Shown here one piece after another: positions 38,451 through 50,541 of a DNA stretch of 64,000 nt. The first letter of the stretch is position 1. Each line of letters begins with the position of its first letter. The translations under genes and the position numbers were made by a program. A model generated the notes under the pieces. The model ran no database searches. It saw only the letters and a program-made list of their open reading frames with translations, and was not told where the DNA came from. Source of the stretch: Plicaturopsis crispa FD-325 SS-3 (lineage: Eukaryota; Basidiomycota; Agaricomycetes; Amylocorticiales; Amylocorticiaceae); NCBI GenBank assembly GCA_000827205.1, contig KN832555.1, positions 229,701 through 293,700 of the forward strand, read 5' to 3'.

Positions 38451-39742
38451 TCCCTGAGAACTTCCTAGATATAAGGGCAGCCTGAGCGTAGCACATCCCT
38501 TTAGATGAGCCGTTTGCCAAATAAACGAACGCGATATCTTACCGGCGTTACAGTAAACCACTTGAAGATGCCGCGATCGCGAGCTACGGGCTGTCTCTTG
38601 CCCTCTTTTGAAGTCCAATTATTGAGATGTATCGGTCGATGCGGATGTATTGAGCACTAGTGAGAAGCCGTATATGAGTATGAGCCCTGTATGCGTTGAA
38701 ACATGAGGCCAGAGGCCTAAGGAGAGAAAACGGTAACGCAGTTCAGCGCTGCAATTTCAGTGTAAAGTCAACCGGAGGTTAAGTTACAAGGTGCGTCACT
38801 TCACTGACCGTGGGAATATATTTTGTAGACTTGCACTTCGTATTCTGCTTTATTAGCTCGTATCCTGCGCAGTGCGCATACACTTTTGTCTTCAATTGCA
38901 ATCCACTGTTATTCTCCTCAGAATATACATTCCTACTCAATCAAAGTGTCGGGCAACTCTCCCCGAACGACGACGATACAGATCTCACCGACACCGTCTC
39001 AGAAATGAGCACACCTCGAGGCTCGTCCCGTGCGGCTATGTCGCCCCACATGAACCTACACTGAGACACCTACGGTCCGTAGTGCACCCGAATATCTGCT
39101 GCACGTTAGGAGGCTGTTTTTTTCATTGTTGAACAAAGGTTAGGCAAATAAATCTCGTATGTGTGATTACAAGTTTTGATTCTAATTCGCCCAAATCTTT
39201 CGTAGCCTTCGCGTTTTTTAGAACAATGGGGCACTTCCCAATGCTCCTTTCACTACTCTATTACTCTATTGAAGTAGAGCACTGCGGATCTTAAGTAGCA
39301 GGTGCATCCGACAATAAACTTTGGTCCACATTGAAATCCCTCGCGACATCGACCATAATGCTAGTCGGTCTTAGTTCTGCTTCCGTTCCCTGGGGCCATG
39401 ACGGATGGACGTCCACTACTCCATCGCTCAGAATACGCTAGATTTCGCTACACGTATGTTTGAGCTCTCAATGGCCTCCGACAATTCCGCCTCAAAACAG
39501 CCTGCGGTGGGTCTGCGCTTCAACTCCCCAATCTTGCAGTTTGATCGCCTGAGTACCCCTATGTTTGGCCGCGGAAGCATACGGCGGCAACGCCACCAAA
39601 GTCTTTCCCCGCACTCCCTATCCGCGGGTATCGACCATCCGCCTTTTCGGCCCAGCCTTGTGCAGGGACTATATAACTCTGCACTTATGGAAATGAGGTT
39701 CATCTCTACCTTCAAGTATACCCCATACCAAACTCACGGACC
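38451..39742. other. Intergenic with an orphan coding-like 3' exon at about 38948-39063 (+)
   Basis: Upstream regions of the divergent lipase and DUF6534 genes. On the plus strand, 38948-39063 follows an acceptor-like CAAAG and reads SVGQLSPNDDDTDLTDTV then SEMSTPRGSSRAAMSP to a stop, which looks like a genuine acidic, Ser-rich C-terminus. I cannot find upstream exons for it within 300 bases. A 118-codon ORF at 39405-39761 overlaps the start of the next gene in another frame and is not convincing. Confidence 0.4.
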
Positions 39743-41698
39743 ATGTCCCACCAGCCCATAGCAACTACTCTCGGCGCTCTCTTAGTGGGCGGGCTGACCG
39801 CGTTATAGTACGTTTCGACGTCTTTCATCTCCCCTATCTAGGGTCTTATTTGATTTTGCGCACAGTTTATCTGGAGCTGTGCTCGCCCAGACTGTGATAT
39901 ACTACTCGGTATACCCTACAGACCTCGCTCGCAGAAAAGTTTTGGTGCGTCAATTTACTTCCTAACTAATGATTTGAACTGACTGCGATGGACTGGGTTT
40001 TAGGTTGCCGCTGTCTGGCTCCTTGACCTTTTCCACTCTGGTCTCGTCAGCGCTACGATATGGGGCTACCTCATTGAGTCGTATGGGGTTATTGATAGTC
40101 TCGACTATATTCCATGGTAAGTCTCGGTTTCCTCCTGGGCCAAAGTCTCGCACTCATAATTACTTCTTATCCAGGACATTAGCGGTAATTACCTCCTCCT
40201 TCTGCTCGCGCCTGTTAGCTTATAAGAACATAGCTCACTGTGGCTCTCACCGCAATCATCACGTTCACTGTGCAATGGTTCGTGTTTACGACTACACTTT
40301 CCTTACCTCCTATTAATCTCTTTGACAGTTTTTTTGCAGTCAGAATACATCGACGTGAGTGGCTACGCAATAGCGGATAGCGGCATCAATGTACTGACCT
40401 TACCAAAGTGAGCAAGGGAAAGTGGTATATCACCGCCCCAATAGTGAGTGCCATGTGTTTAGGGGTTCTATACGGATCTGACGCATCTTCACTCTCAAGG
40501 TGATCCTTGCCCTATTGCGACTATGTGAGTACCTTCTCTGCACTACTACCGACCACCGTGCTCATGCATCGCGATTAGGCTCCGCTTGTGGTATGTCGAA
40601 TATGAGACCTCTTTAGCGAATTTGCCAAGCTGACTGGCTGGACATGCAGTCTCAACAGGTCAAATGTGAGTAAACCACACCGATCACGTCGGACCTAGCT
40701 GACCCCATCGTAGGCTTCATTATAAAAGCTTCAACTTGTTCAACGACAAATACGCAGTAAGCCCCTGGTTGATCAATCGAGTTTCTAGCAACCCCTAACA
40801 CACTTATTCTAGTGGGTTTTCACCCTTGGACTCGCGACATCGTCGGTTGTAGACATCCTCGTCGCCGGGTCGCTGTGTTATTTCCTCAGGGTGAACCGAG
40901 AGGGGTCCACTTCGAGCAAGTAAGCGACTCAATTGTCAGACGAAACCTCGACGCTAACGTCGTACAGTCTGCGCCATACACTCGATATGCTGATGCTGTA
41001 TGCCGTTGAAACCGGTACCCTTACATGGTAAGGCTTTCACTAGCAATTTGTTATCCCGAGTCTGACAATCACCCTAGCTTCGTCAATATCCTGTCGATGA
41101 TATGCGTGAGTGGACGCCTCGATGAATCCTGTTTGATGTTGACAATAACCCATGATGCGCACAGTGGTTAGCAATGCCTCACAATCGCATTTTCTTGGGC
41201 ATACATTTTGTTATCAGCAAGCGTGAGTGCTCCCCTGCACGCCATCGTCCCTCTCTTACTAACCATCGTTCTCCGTTCAGTCTACGCTAACTCTTTCCTG
41301 GCAAGGTGCGCAGTATTATGATTTCCTCGCAACCATTTTCTGATCCCTCTCTGTTAGCTTAAACTCCCGAAGCAAGTTGCGGGAAGGATCACAGTCGGAG
41401 GACCCGACAATCCCTGCGTTCTCGGATAACAGCTTTGGCAACGAGACTCGCAGCCCTCTCGACGCATTCACGAACTTCGTGAACCGAAACCGTGTGCGCG
41501 ACATAGAGCGAGCACAGATAACCTCCACTACGAGGGTAAGGGTTTAGCACTTCGGTACCACGTCCATGCAACAATACTAACAACGCCTTCCCCCAGATGA
41601 ACTCCAAACCCTCGATCATGTCCAAGTATAGTGACGAGAATCCATCGCCAGGAATGTCATCACTACCCCGCGCGCAGCGGTCGAGTGACATGGAGTAG
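39743..41698 (+). CDS. DUF6534 seven-helix membrane protein
   Basis: Plus-strand gene with more than ten exons, beginning MSHQPIATTLGALLVGG. The order of hydrophobic segments and signatures fits the Agaricomycete DUF6534 family: TVIYYSVYPTDLARRK, VWLLDLFHSGLVSATIWGY, VQCFFAVRIHRLSKGK, SSVVDILVAGSLCYFLR, TLDMLMLYAVETG and KLYANSFLASLNSR, then a Ser/Asp-rich cytoplasmic tail ending RSSDME. Exons of 12 bases (40579-40590) and 16 bases (40650-40665) are needed to keep CSACVSTGQM in frame. The family is expanded in mushrooms and its function is unknown; a receptor-like topology is plausible but unproven. Confidence 0.85.
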
Positions 41699-42015
41699 TA
41701 CGGAGGTGTGCTGACAGGGTTTTATGGGATGGTGCCGGTTGACTCGGATTTTGCATGCACGAAATGGACTTTTGTATGCATGAATGACTTACTTACCATG
41801 TGAACGATAACGATACGTATACCCAGTGTCATACCACACTACAATTCTCACGCCGTTGAAACATTCATGCTCGAGCTTGGTGCTTGGTGAAATACCATCG
41901 CTACAGCCCCATTGGAGAACATCAGGTTGATACAGGTACAGAAATAATTTACTGTCGATATACAATGTCGTCAAGACTCATACGAGTCCTCGCAGACCAG
42001 AACTAAACAGGATGA

Positions 42016-43370
42016 TCAGCCGTACCATTTCTCCCCAGGCCTTGGCTTAGAGGGAGGTCTCTGTGGAATTTTCGGCTCCGTGATCCCAAAAACCGCGATA
42101 GCCCGCTGTTGAGGAAAGCGACGTGTGCTGCGTTTAGTGCTATCTTTGTACCGGCAAGGGACATGTCGACAGACCTCCCACGTAGCCATGTCAAATTCCA
42201 AAACAAGCTGCTGCCTCTTCGATATGCCTTGCTCTCGTTGATCTATTGTAGGAGTCTCCATCTCGTCTGTTCCGTAACCAACGTTAGGTGTTATATGATG
42301 CCGCGTTGTCGAGGGCAGAAATACGCACAGACAGTGGGCTCGCCGCTCTCATTGGTTTCGAGCGATGCTATCCCGTCGCGGATAAGAAACGATAGATGGA
42401 ACACATTTTCTACGGACTGTGCAAAATCATTGGGGTTGATCACCAGCTGGAAGAGGTTGATACCATTTCGCCCTTGCCGGGAAATGATCTGATGCATCTT
42501 TAGTTGTAGGTATAGTTAGGCAGGTTCATCGGATTGCGAGGTAGGAGAAAAGTACCGCGATGACGTTCTTGGTCGTCTCGTTTTCGGCGCGGTGGATATC
42601 TTCTGCTCGAAGATCCTGAGGTCGCGTTTGGTCTGCCTTGTCTTTGTCGAGTCTCGATCTTTTCATAGGCGCGCGCGCTTTCCTCTCCAGAGAGAGGGGT
42701 CCCAGCCTGGTACAAAATAAATTGATTTTTGAGATGTGTCCACACGGGTACACATGTGATAGACTCACATAAAGTCCGCGGTAGGAACCCGACGACTTTT
42801 GGCCATGGCCCTCCTGCCAATCTTTTCCCAGTCGAGAGGAATGCTGGCGTCGTCAGCGATATCGTTGTCTGAGTCCTCTGAGATATCCTCGTCGATAATC
42901 TTGCGTCCACCCATGAAAGCGACGAGTTTTGACACGAATTCGTCGGTATCAAACGCGCTTGTCGCGGCTTTCATAAGGCGTGCTTTAGTAGCGTTTGCGG
43001 TTGATACATGCACTAGAACACGGGAGTCTAGTGTCGCTTCCTGTGGTTGCACAACTGGACGATGACTGTTCAATACTATGGGCAGACATAATCTAGACGC
43101 AGCGATCATCGCTATTTACCATCTTCAAAGAGCTCGTTGGCGCGGTTCAAAGTGACATTAAGGTCGCCGGCACTAAAATCATTGGGACGCGCCCGTTGTT
43201 CTAAGAGATATTTTGAGTACTTTCAGGGGTAAAAGAGAGCTAGAGAATGAACCTTCGGCGTTGTGCTGGACTTCGCGGTATTCGTGGCGCAATCTGCGCC
43301 TTACTTCGGGATCTTGATCAGGGTCATACGGTAAAGCATCGGTCTTATCAAATGTATTCGGGGACGACAT
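42016..43370 (-). CDS. nse4: NSE4, kleisin subunit of the Smc5-6 complex
   Basis: Minus-strand multi-exon gene beginning MSSPNTFDKTDALPYDPDQD. N-terminal features include RRRLRHEYREVQ and NRANELFEDV, the Nse4 kleisin N-region that binds Smc6 and Nse3. The middle part has DTDEFVSKLVAFMGG and LDWEKIGRRAM. The C-terminal winged-helix region carries INLFQLVINPNDFAQSVEN then LSFLIRDG, the clearest Nse4 signature, and RQQLVLEFDMATW near the end, finishing PGEKWYG. The complex acts in recombination repair and rDNA maintenance. It is divergent from the gene at 43640, with about 270 bases between starts. Confidence 0.92.
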
Positions 43371-43639
43371 TGTCTGTCGAAGACTGTCAACCTTTCAGTG
43401 CATAGCGACGTGTTGAGGACTCGAGGAGGTGATGTTAGGAGCCGAAGAGTTTGGAGCTTGAAGTGCTTTCGTTTACAGCCTTCCTATTATGGATTCTCGG
43501 CCCCTGTAATCCCGCTTAGTCTGTGGTTGGAAGGTCGGTCACGACAGTGTCTTCCCCAGCAACCACGACGATCGTGTATATTTTCATTCCCTTGTATACC
43601 TGCTCAAAGTCGCCCATGGGAAATCATGCTAGATGGACT

Positions 43640-45290
43640 ATGTCGCTCTCGCAACGCCTGACGACACCTGCTCCCCGTGAACTACCAAAGAACGGCCGCA
43701 TTTCCCGCCAGAACCCTCGTCGGGCGCTCAATCCTGTCGGCAACCTCTGGCGCGCGGCCCTCGCGCGATACATCTTCGAAGACCTGTCTACAGGTCTGTT
43801 TCAAGGGCGGCGGGCGGCCCACATGGAGTATCCAGGTCTCAGCGCTGTCGTGCTCTACGAATACCCTGCAGGCCTCGCGGAGGATCCAACGACGAAGCTC
43901 ACGCTGAAAGAGGTCTTCGGTGACCAGGACGACGAGACAGACCTTGGTATGGACGTCGAGGCACTTATTGATCAGGTCGGCGCAAGGCTGGTGTATGTCC
44001 CTGCGTATGCGAGCACATCTTTCGTCGTAAGTTCGTACACTTGTCCTGAAACAGTTGCATAGCTTACACATTCGCCTTGCTCAGACAGGTCAAGCGATGC
44101 ATTCTTTTCTGCACTGCCCTCGCCTTCGTCCTCGGTCTACATCGAATGGATTCGTAGTTGAACTACAAGCCGCACAACTCGAGGAAGGAGACATTCTCTC
44201 GCCGCGCCGAAACCCGGCCCTGGAGATTCTGACGACAAACATCATTAACAGTCACGACGATGGGTATCTTGACGCGGACGTAGGCATATCTTCACCGGTC
44301 GAGAGGATGGCCGAGAGCGTCTCATCATCTTTCTCTGACCCCTTCCGGAGTCAGTCACTCGGACTCGGAGATCGTGCCCTTGGACGAAGCAACATTACTA
44401 CTGGAGCTACTTATACCGACGCACCTCAAGATATCACAGATCACGAAGATGAGGCCTATGTTCTCGACATGCTTTTCAATTCTGTTGCAAGCCAACCCTG
44501 CACAGAGGTTCGAGAGGCTAAACCGGCATCAAACCCACCTGTCTTCGATATGGTCTCTTCAATACCTTTTGCGGCGCTCAGGTCTTCCTCTCCCGTTTCC
44601 AGCCAAGGAGAAACCTCGGTGTTCACTGCTCCAACTCAGGACGTTCCGGCGCTTCCTCTCGCCCTTGCGCGCGAATACGCCCCAGCATCCGGAATATACG
44701 ATAATCACGGCAGTGTGTCACCCAACGATGCAGAGACTTGTCTATTCCGCCTGACGCCACTCGTCGTACACCGCGGTCGGTCATTGTCAGATCCTTCCGC
44801 TCTTTTCAGTGCCGACGATGATTCAGGGCTTAATACCCCCCTTGCCAATCAGACCTGTTTCCCCATGTCTGTCTCGTCTCAGGCGGAGCTTACAACCGCC
44901 ATACCAGAATCCCGTGGACGTGCGCTTTCCGAGTCCTATCTCCCGAACCGCCCCAATGATTTCGAATCTGCCTGCAAAGAAAACATGTCTATGGATACGT
45001 CGATGTCCGCAAACGATTCCATCGGGCCACCTACGCCCTCCGAATCGTGGCCTATGCTTGAAGGATTCGCTCCTCGCCCATCATCCTGTGCGCCAGACAC
45101 CGGCTACGTGTTCTCTGACTCGCTCAATATCTTGGAAGGCATGTCTCTACCGCTGTCAAGCTCGGGGTGTATATCGGGTCGGCTCGACTGTCAGCTGGAT
45201 GGCACGGCATCGTTTGCGAGTGGTGTGGGATTGGAGGGGAAGGAAAATTTGCATCGTCGTTCAAGAGACCTAGAGTTGCTTGACGCATAA
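43640..45290 (+). CDS. Disordered Ser/Thr-rich protein, function unknown
   Basis: Two exons, 43640-44026 and 44085-45290, give 530 residues from MSLSQRLTTPAPREL. A better-ordered N-terminal part (VGNLWRAALARYIFEDL, YPGLSAVVLYEYPAGL, EALIDQVGARLVYVPAY) is followed by about 380 Ser/Pro/Asp-rich residues with repeated short motifs GRSLSDPSAL and GRALSESYL, which look like phosphorylation or 14-3-3-type sites. No membrane helix, zinc finger or known domain is visible. The intron has a clean GTAAGT donor and keeps phase. It is divergent from NSE4. Regulatory function is only a guess. Confidence 0.7.
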
Positions 45291-45629
45291 AACAGCATAT
45301 TTCGGTGCACGCTAGGGAGGAGGAGGAGGGGACCTATCACTTTTTTTCGTTTCCGGAGTGTTGATGCTGCTGCGCGCTGTGCGCGTTGAGTAGCATTTCG
45401 TCATGTATTACCAGTGTCCATATACCAGACGTGCAACTAGATGCAGATTGAACACCGAGCTACACCGAGTTCCTCCTCCGTCATGGGCCTCGTAGGGATC
45501 TGGAGGAATCGGCCAAGCGCTCGAGATGAATCTGGAAGAGATCATCTACCCGGAGCGGCCGCCTGATAATTGATTTTCAGAGATCCTGCGGTGCTCTTCC
45601 TCTAACTCCACCACACCACATACTCACCG
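45291..45629. promoter_or_regulatory. Upstream region of phosphoglycerate mutase with a CT-rich leader
   Basis: The last 45 bases before the ATG (GCTCTTCCTCTAACTCC and an A/C-rich run) are the pyrimidine-rich leader typical of strongly expressed fungal glycolytic genes. No canonical TATA box is obvious. Confidence 0.4.
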
Positions 45630-47544
45630 ATGCCTGAAGTCAAGAACAAAGTCTGCTTAATGTGAGTTTCCAGTGCCACCACACTGCGCGTGCTAACGCA
45701 GGTTGAAGTGTACACGATGGCTGGGGTGTCGCGCGCGAAGAAGGGATCAAGGGAAATGCCATAGAGGCGGGAAAGACAACCAATATGGATACCCTCGCAA
45801 AGGAGCACAGCTACCGCACGCTGGCCGCTCATGGTATCGCCGTTGGACTGAGCGAGGGGCTCATGGGCAACTCTGAAGTCGGGTGAGTGTACCCCATCTA
45901 CTACCTCTCATTCACCACTAACCGATCGCAGGCATCTCAACATCGGCGCTGGGCGTATCGTATGGCAGGACATTGTCCGTATCGACGTCTCGATCAAGAA
46001 ACGGCAATTCCACAAACTCCCAAACATCGTCGCCAGTTTGCAGCACGCAAAGGACGGTAACGGGCGGCTTCATCTCCTCGGCCTGGTGAGTATGATCTAT
46101 GTGTACATGCGATCGCCTCTAAGTTAGCCCAGGTCTCGGACGGCGGTGTGCACTCGCACATCAGACATCTCTACGCACTGCTCGAAGCTGCAAAAGAGAT
46201 CGGCGTGCCCCACACATACATCCACTTCTTCGGTGATGGTCGCGACACCGCTCCCCGCTCTGCGGCGGGTTACGCGCGCGATCTCCAGGCCTTCATTGAC
46301 AAGGAAGGCTACGGTGAGATCGCGACCGTAGTAGGCCGATACTACGCGATGGATCGCGACAAGCGTTGGGAGCGCGTGAAAATTGCTGTCGATGGCCTCG
46401 TCGGCGGTAAGGGCACTGAGGGCAAGGACGTACCAGCAACCATCGAGGAGTTCTACAAAAAGGACAAGACCGATGAGTTCCTGGAACCCATTATCGTAAA
46501 CGGAGATGCCGGAAGAATCAAGGGTATGCGTGAAGTTCTTTCTTGTTCTAAGACTTCCTTCTAATCGCCACACATAGACGACGACACTCTATTCTTCTTC
46601 AACTACCGCTCAGACAGGATGCGGGAAATCGCGACCGTTTTCGGTCTTCCTGACAAGCCAATGGAGGTGGACATACCAAAGAACCTTGTAAGTCCGTGAT
46701 CTTTTGTCTGAGCCGTTCGCTAAATCACTTCTAGCACATTACGACTATGTCGACCTACAATGCGGAGTTCCCCTTCCCAGTAGCTTTCCCCCCTCAAAAA
46801 ATGACCGATGTCCTCGCGGAATGGCTCGCTAAGAAGGGAATCAAGCAGGCGCATATTGCTGGTACGTCCGTATGTCCTGAATGGTATGTCCGTGTATTCA
46901 TTATCTCTTAGAAACCGAGAAATACGCGCACGTCACGTTCTTTTTCAACGGCGGTGTCGAGAAACAATTCGCCGACGAGGAGCGACACATGATTCCCTCA
47001 CCAAAGGTCGCAACATACGACCTCCAGCCGCGCATGAGCGTGCAGTCCGTCGCGGACAAAGTCGCCGAGGTCGTCAAGAAGGGTGACCACGAGTTCGTCA
47101 TGTGCAACTTTGCGCCACCGGACATGGTCGGCCACACCGGTGTGTTTGATGCGGCTGTTGAAGCTATCTCGCGGACAGACGATGCCGTGCAGACGGTGTA
47201 CGAGGCCTGCCAAGAGGCAGGGTATATCCTGCTCGTCACTGCCGACCACGGGAACGCTGAGCAGATGCTCAACCCCGACACGGGCGCACCGCACACCGCA
47301 CACACGACGAACCCCGTTCCGTTCATCATGACAGGTGATCCCAAGAAATACAAGTTCACGGTTGACAAGGAAGGAGAGGACGAGGGGGCCTTGGCGGATG
47401 TTGCGCCGACAGTCCTAGCTCTTCTGGGTTTGGAGCAGCCTGAGGGTACGTGCTGCCGCTTTGCTACCTCAAATCGCGGTCATTGACTGACGCTTGTTCA
47501 CCTTTGTAGATATGACGGGTCGTTCGCTCCTTGCAACAGAGTGA
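45630..47544 (+). CDS. 2,3-bisphosphoglycerate-independent phosphoglycerate mutase
   Basis: Multi-exon gene starting MPEVKNKVCLIVHDGWG. The alkaline-phosphatase-like family is identified by the catalytic serine loop MGNSEVGHLNIGAGR, then SDGGVHSH, HFFGDGRDTAP, FFNYRSDRMREI, PDMVGHTG and TADHGNAEQM, with His/Asp ligands for two Mn ions. It ends MTGRSLLATE. Length (about 520 residues) is normal. It interconverts 3- and 2-phosphoglycerate in glycolysis and gluconeogenesis in the cytosol without a cofactor, unlike the yeast Gpm1 enzyme. All expected metal-binding motifs are present. The first intron ends at TTGAAG and splits the start from VHDGWG. Confidence 0.95.
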
Positions 47545-48085
47545 TTGAGACGGACAAGATTATTTAGAAGTAGAAGATCGGCATGTTGTAAAGCTGTAAT
47601 ACGTTGAAACTATAGACTAAGACGTCCTCCCCAATACGCCCCACGCCGCAAATTCAGGGAAACGTTCGCGTCATTCCAACTTTGTTCCAACTTCAAGCAA
47701 CGTTCGCGTGTCTGAAGACAGATTAATTCCACGTGTCCTGTCCTGATTGTGTCCCGAGGTCGTCTATCGTCTTTCCCAAAGCTTTCCGAAATTCTACCCA
47801 GAGGCTCGCTACCAAATTCGTATAACGCTCTCTGATCAGGCTGGACTCCATGTAAACTCACTACATTTAGCGTCTCCGCTCAGGGCGCTGGTACCCTTAT
47901 TTCTCGTGCTTTTCGGAGCCTTCGTGCGAGACGCTTTCCGAGTCTGTGTTCCGTGCTCCCGAAGCTCAGGCATTGCTATACCGGTGACCCGTGGAAGAAC
48001 GGGCGTCGGGAGCATGCTGGAGCGGACGTAATCCAGAGTCTCACCTCTCAAACCTTTGCACTGACGAGGCTCTCGACGATTCGAC
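47545..48085. other. Intergenic, 540 bases
   Basis: 3' flank of phosphoglycerate mutase and promoter of the MFS gene. Short direct repeats around GTTCGCGTCATTCC / GTTCGCGTGTCTG are seen near 47663-47720. No gene recognised. Confidence 0.4.
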
Positions 48086-50449
48086 ATGACCGAGTCAGCG
48101 CAATCGCGACAGCGTGAGGATACCAGCGCTGAACGAACTTTGGGTGGTGCAACCGCAGGGTCCGTAATCCAGCCCTCCCGTGATGTCTCGACGGGCGACT
48201 TCAACGAGAAATCAAACGAAAAGTCAAACGAGTCATCTCCTCGGCCTGCGGTCGACGAGACGATATATGTATGCGTCAAGGATACCTTTGAAACGATATG
48301 CTGACGAAAAGCTCCAGATAGGATTCGATGACATAGATGCATGCGATCCAGTAGAGCTTTCACGAGCGCGTAGATGGGGTATAACATTGACAGCTTGTCT
48401 GTTCACATGCATGGCAGGTGCGAGCGTCCCAATCTTCTGGACGGCAATTGCACATAAACAACTGGGACTCGTAGCCTCGGCTTCCTCGACGTATAGTCCG
48501 GGCATCCCGTCCATGGTGCAAGACCTGCATTGTACCGAATTCCAGGCAAATATCGGGCTGAGCATGTACCCGTTAGGATTTGGCGTAGTCCCCCTCGTCA
48601 CTGCGTCCTTCAGTGAAGAGTTTGGCAGACAGCCGCTATATATTGCCTCCACCATTGGGTTCACGCTGGCAAATGTCATGATCGCGTTGTAAGTCAAGTC
48701 TCAAAACACAGTGGTCGGCATAACCTGAAGAGTAGAAAGGGCACCGAATATACAGACCGCCGTCATCGGCCGGTTTTTTGTCGGCGCGTTTGGCTCAACG
48801 GGTGCTACCATGGTTGGCGGAACTGTTGCAGATATTTGGCTCCCCCACGAGTACGCTTCCTTCGACCGCCCCCAATTGTTTTCTAATCATATCGCAGGCG
48901 GGGGCTACCGATGTCCATCTTCACCTTCGCTGTTATATTTTCAACGGCCGTCGGGCCCATAGTGGCGGGCTGGATTGAGATGAACCCACACATGCAATGG
49001 AGATGGATCGCGTGGATGCATGTCATGTAAGTCCACGATTCACTATGCAGACATGCTGCACAAGCCATTAAACCTGGAGTTATTTCTGACAGTGCAATTG
49101 GATCATTCATCATCCTGTTCCCGATATTTATGCAGGAGACGCGTGCATCGGTCCTGCTTGAGCGTGCCGCGCGGAAAATGCGCAAGGAGACGGGCGACAA
49201 TCGCTACCGTGCCCGCGTCGAGGATGAGCGCCCGCCCTTGCGCACGCTCATCTACATCTCCTGCACTCGACCTCTTCGTATGTCGTGCATCACCTCGGGA
49301 TACCATGCAAGCTAACAAGTATATGCAGGTCTGTTATGCACCGAGCCTGTTGTGTTTAGCTTCAGCGTGTGTATCTCGATCGAGCGATCGTTTTCTCTGA
49401 GTTGACCCAGTTCTTCTAGTTGTGGCTGGCGTTTACATGGGGTATATTGTACTGCATGATCGAGTGAGCTTGTGGTTTCTGTCAGAGCGACCTCTGACCT
49501 TCTGATCATTCGCCAGGTCTGTCGGTCCTATATTCAAAAACCTGCACGGTTTCAGTGCCGGGCAGGCAGGGACTGTCTTTGTCGGGGCGACGTAAGTAAT
49601 CTATCCTCACGTGTTGTCACCTATTAACGGTATCATATTTTTGACAGTATTGGTGTTTGCCTGGGGTTTGCCACCGACTATTATCAAGAAATCAGATACC
49701 AGTATGAAATTTCGCTCAAATTTGAAACCCGTAATTGGCGTACTGAAGTTTCTGCAGGAAGAACTTTCACAAGCGAGGGCCGGAGGCACGTCTATACGCT
49801 GCATGCGGGGCAGCTTTCCTTCTGCCAATCGGCATGTTCATATATGCATGGACGTCGTTCTCGTATGTGCATTGGATAGGACCCATCTTTGGTATCCTCG
49901 TGCGTATACTATCTACCTAGTCGACAAAGCAAGTCATTTTGACTGATGTTACTACCGAAGGTTTTCTTCTGGGCACTATTCATCATATTCTTGGTTGCCT
50001 TCATCTACCTTGCCGACTGGTGTGTATTTGTTCTATCAGTGAAGTCCGCTGGTCAGGACTGACTGATCCTCATGTTATTCTCAGTTACGGCCCTTATGCC
50101 TCGTCCGCCCTCGCTGGACAGAGCCTTTTCCGTGCGTCTAATTCGTTCGCCACACTAGCCTTCATGGTATTGACGATATTGACCCCATTTACAGGAAATC
50201 TTATGGCAGTCGCATTTCCGCTGTTCACCGCGCAGATGTTCGATCGCCTGACATACCCTTGGGCGAGCACGCTGTTCGCATTCATCGCGGTCGCCATGAT
50301 CCCGATTCCTTATGTGCGCACAATCATGGCCTGCACTACTTATCCAAACATCGTGCGCTGACAGTTTTGCATAGGTCCTGTTCTTCTTCGGTCCTACTAT
50401 TCGGGCACGGAGTAAATTCTCGAGTGCTGTGACTCACAGACAGCCATGA
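48086..50449 (+). CDS. Major facilitator superfamily transporter (DHA1-like drug/polyamine exporter)
   Basis: Multi-exon gene from MTESAQSRQRED. About 90 polar residues precede twelve predicted helices. Family features: PSMVQDLHCTEFQANIGLS, LGFGVVPLVTASFSEEFGR (motif A region), FFVGAFGSTGATMVGGTVAD, GPIVAGWI (motif C-like), WRWIAWMH, TLHAGQLFLPIG and a last pair of helices ending VLFFFGPTIRARSKFSS. This matches fungal DHA1 proton antiporters of the plasma membrane that export drugs or polyamines. The central loop carries LERAARKMRKETGDNRYRAR. Eight or more introns are needed; several internal boundaries are approximate. The substrate is unknown. Confidence 0.85.
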
Positions 50450-50541
50450 CTATAGAAAACAAATACTGTACCGAGTTGCCGATGACAAACAGAGACTTAA
50501 GCACTCTGTAATTAGCAGCTTGCAAAACTTCATTGGCATTG

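Noticed and set aside
37647-38618. Lipase region as two separate genes (a Ser/Pro-rich protein and a short hydrolase)
   Set aside because: A single GT-AG intron (37644-37693) joins them exactly in phase at KYRTPKNPIV, the usual start of the hydrolase core.
39405-39761. 118-codon ORF before the DUF6534 gene
   Set aside because: It overlaps the DUF6534 start codon in another frame, lacks motifs and reads like random sequence.
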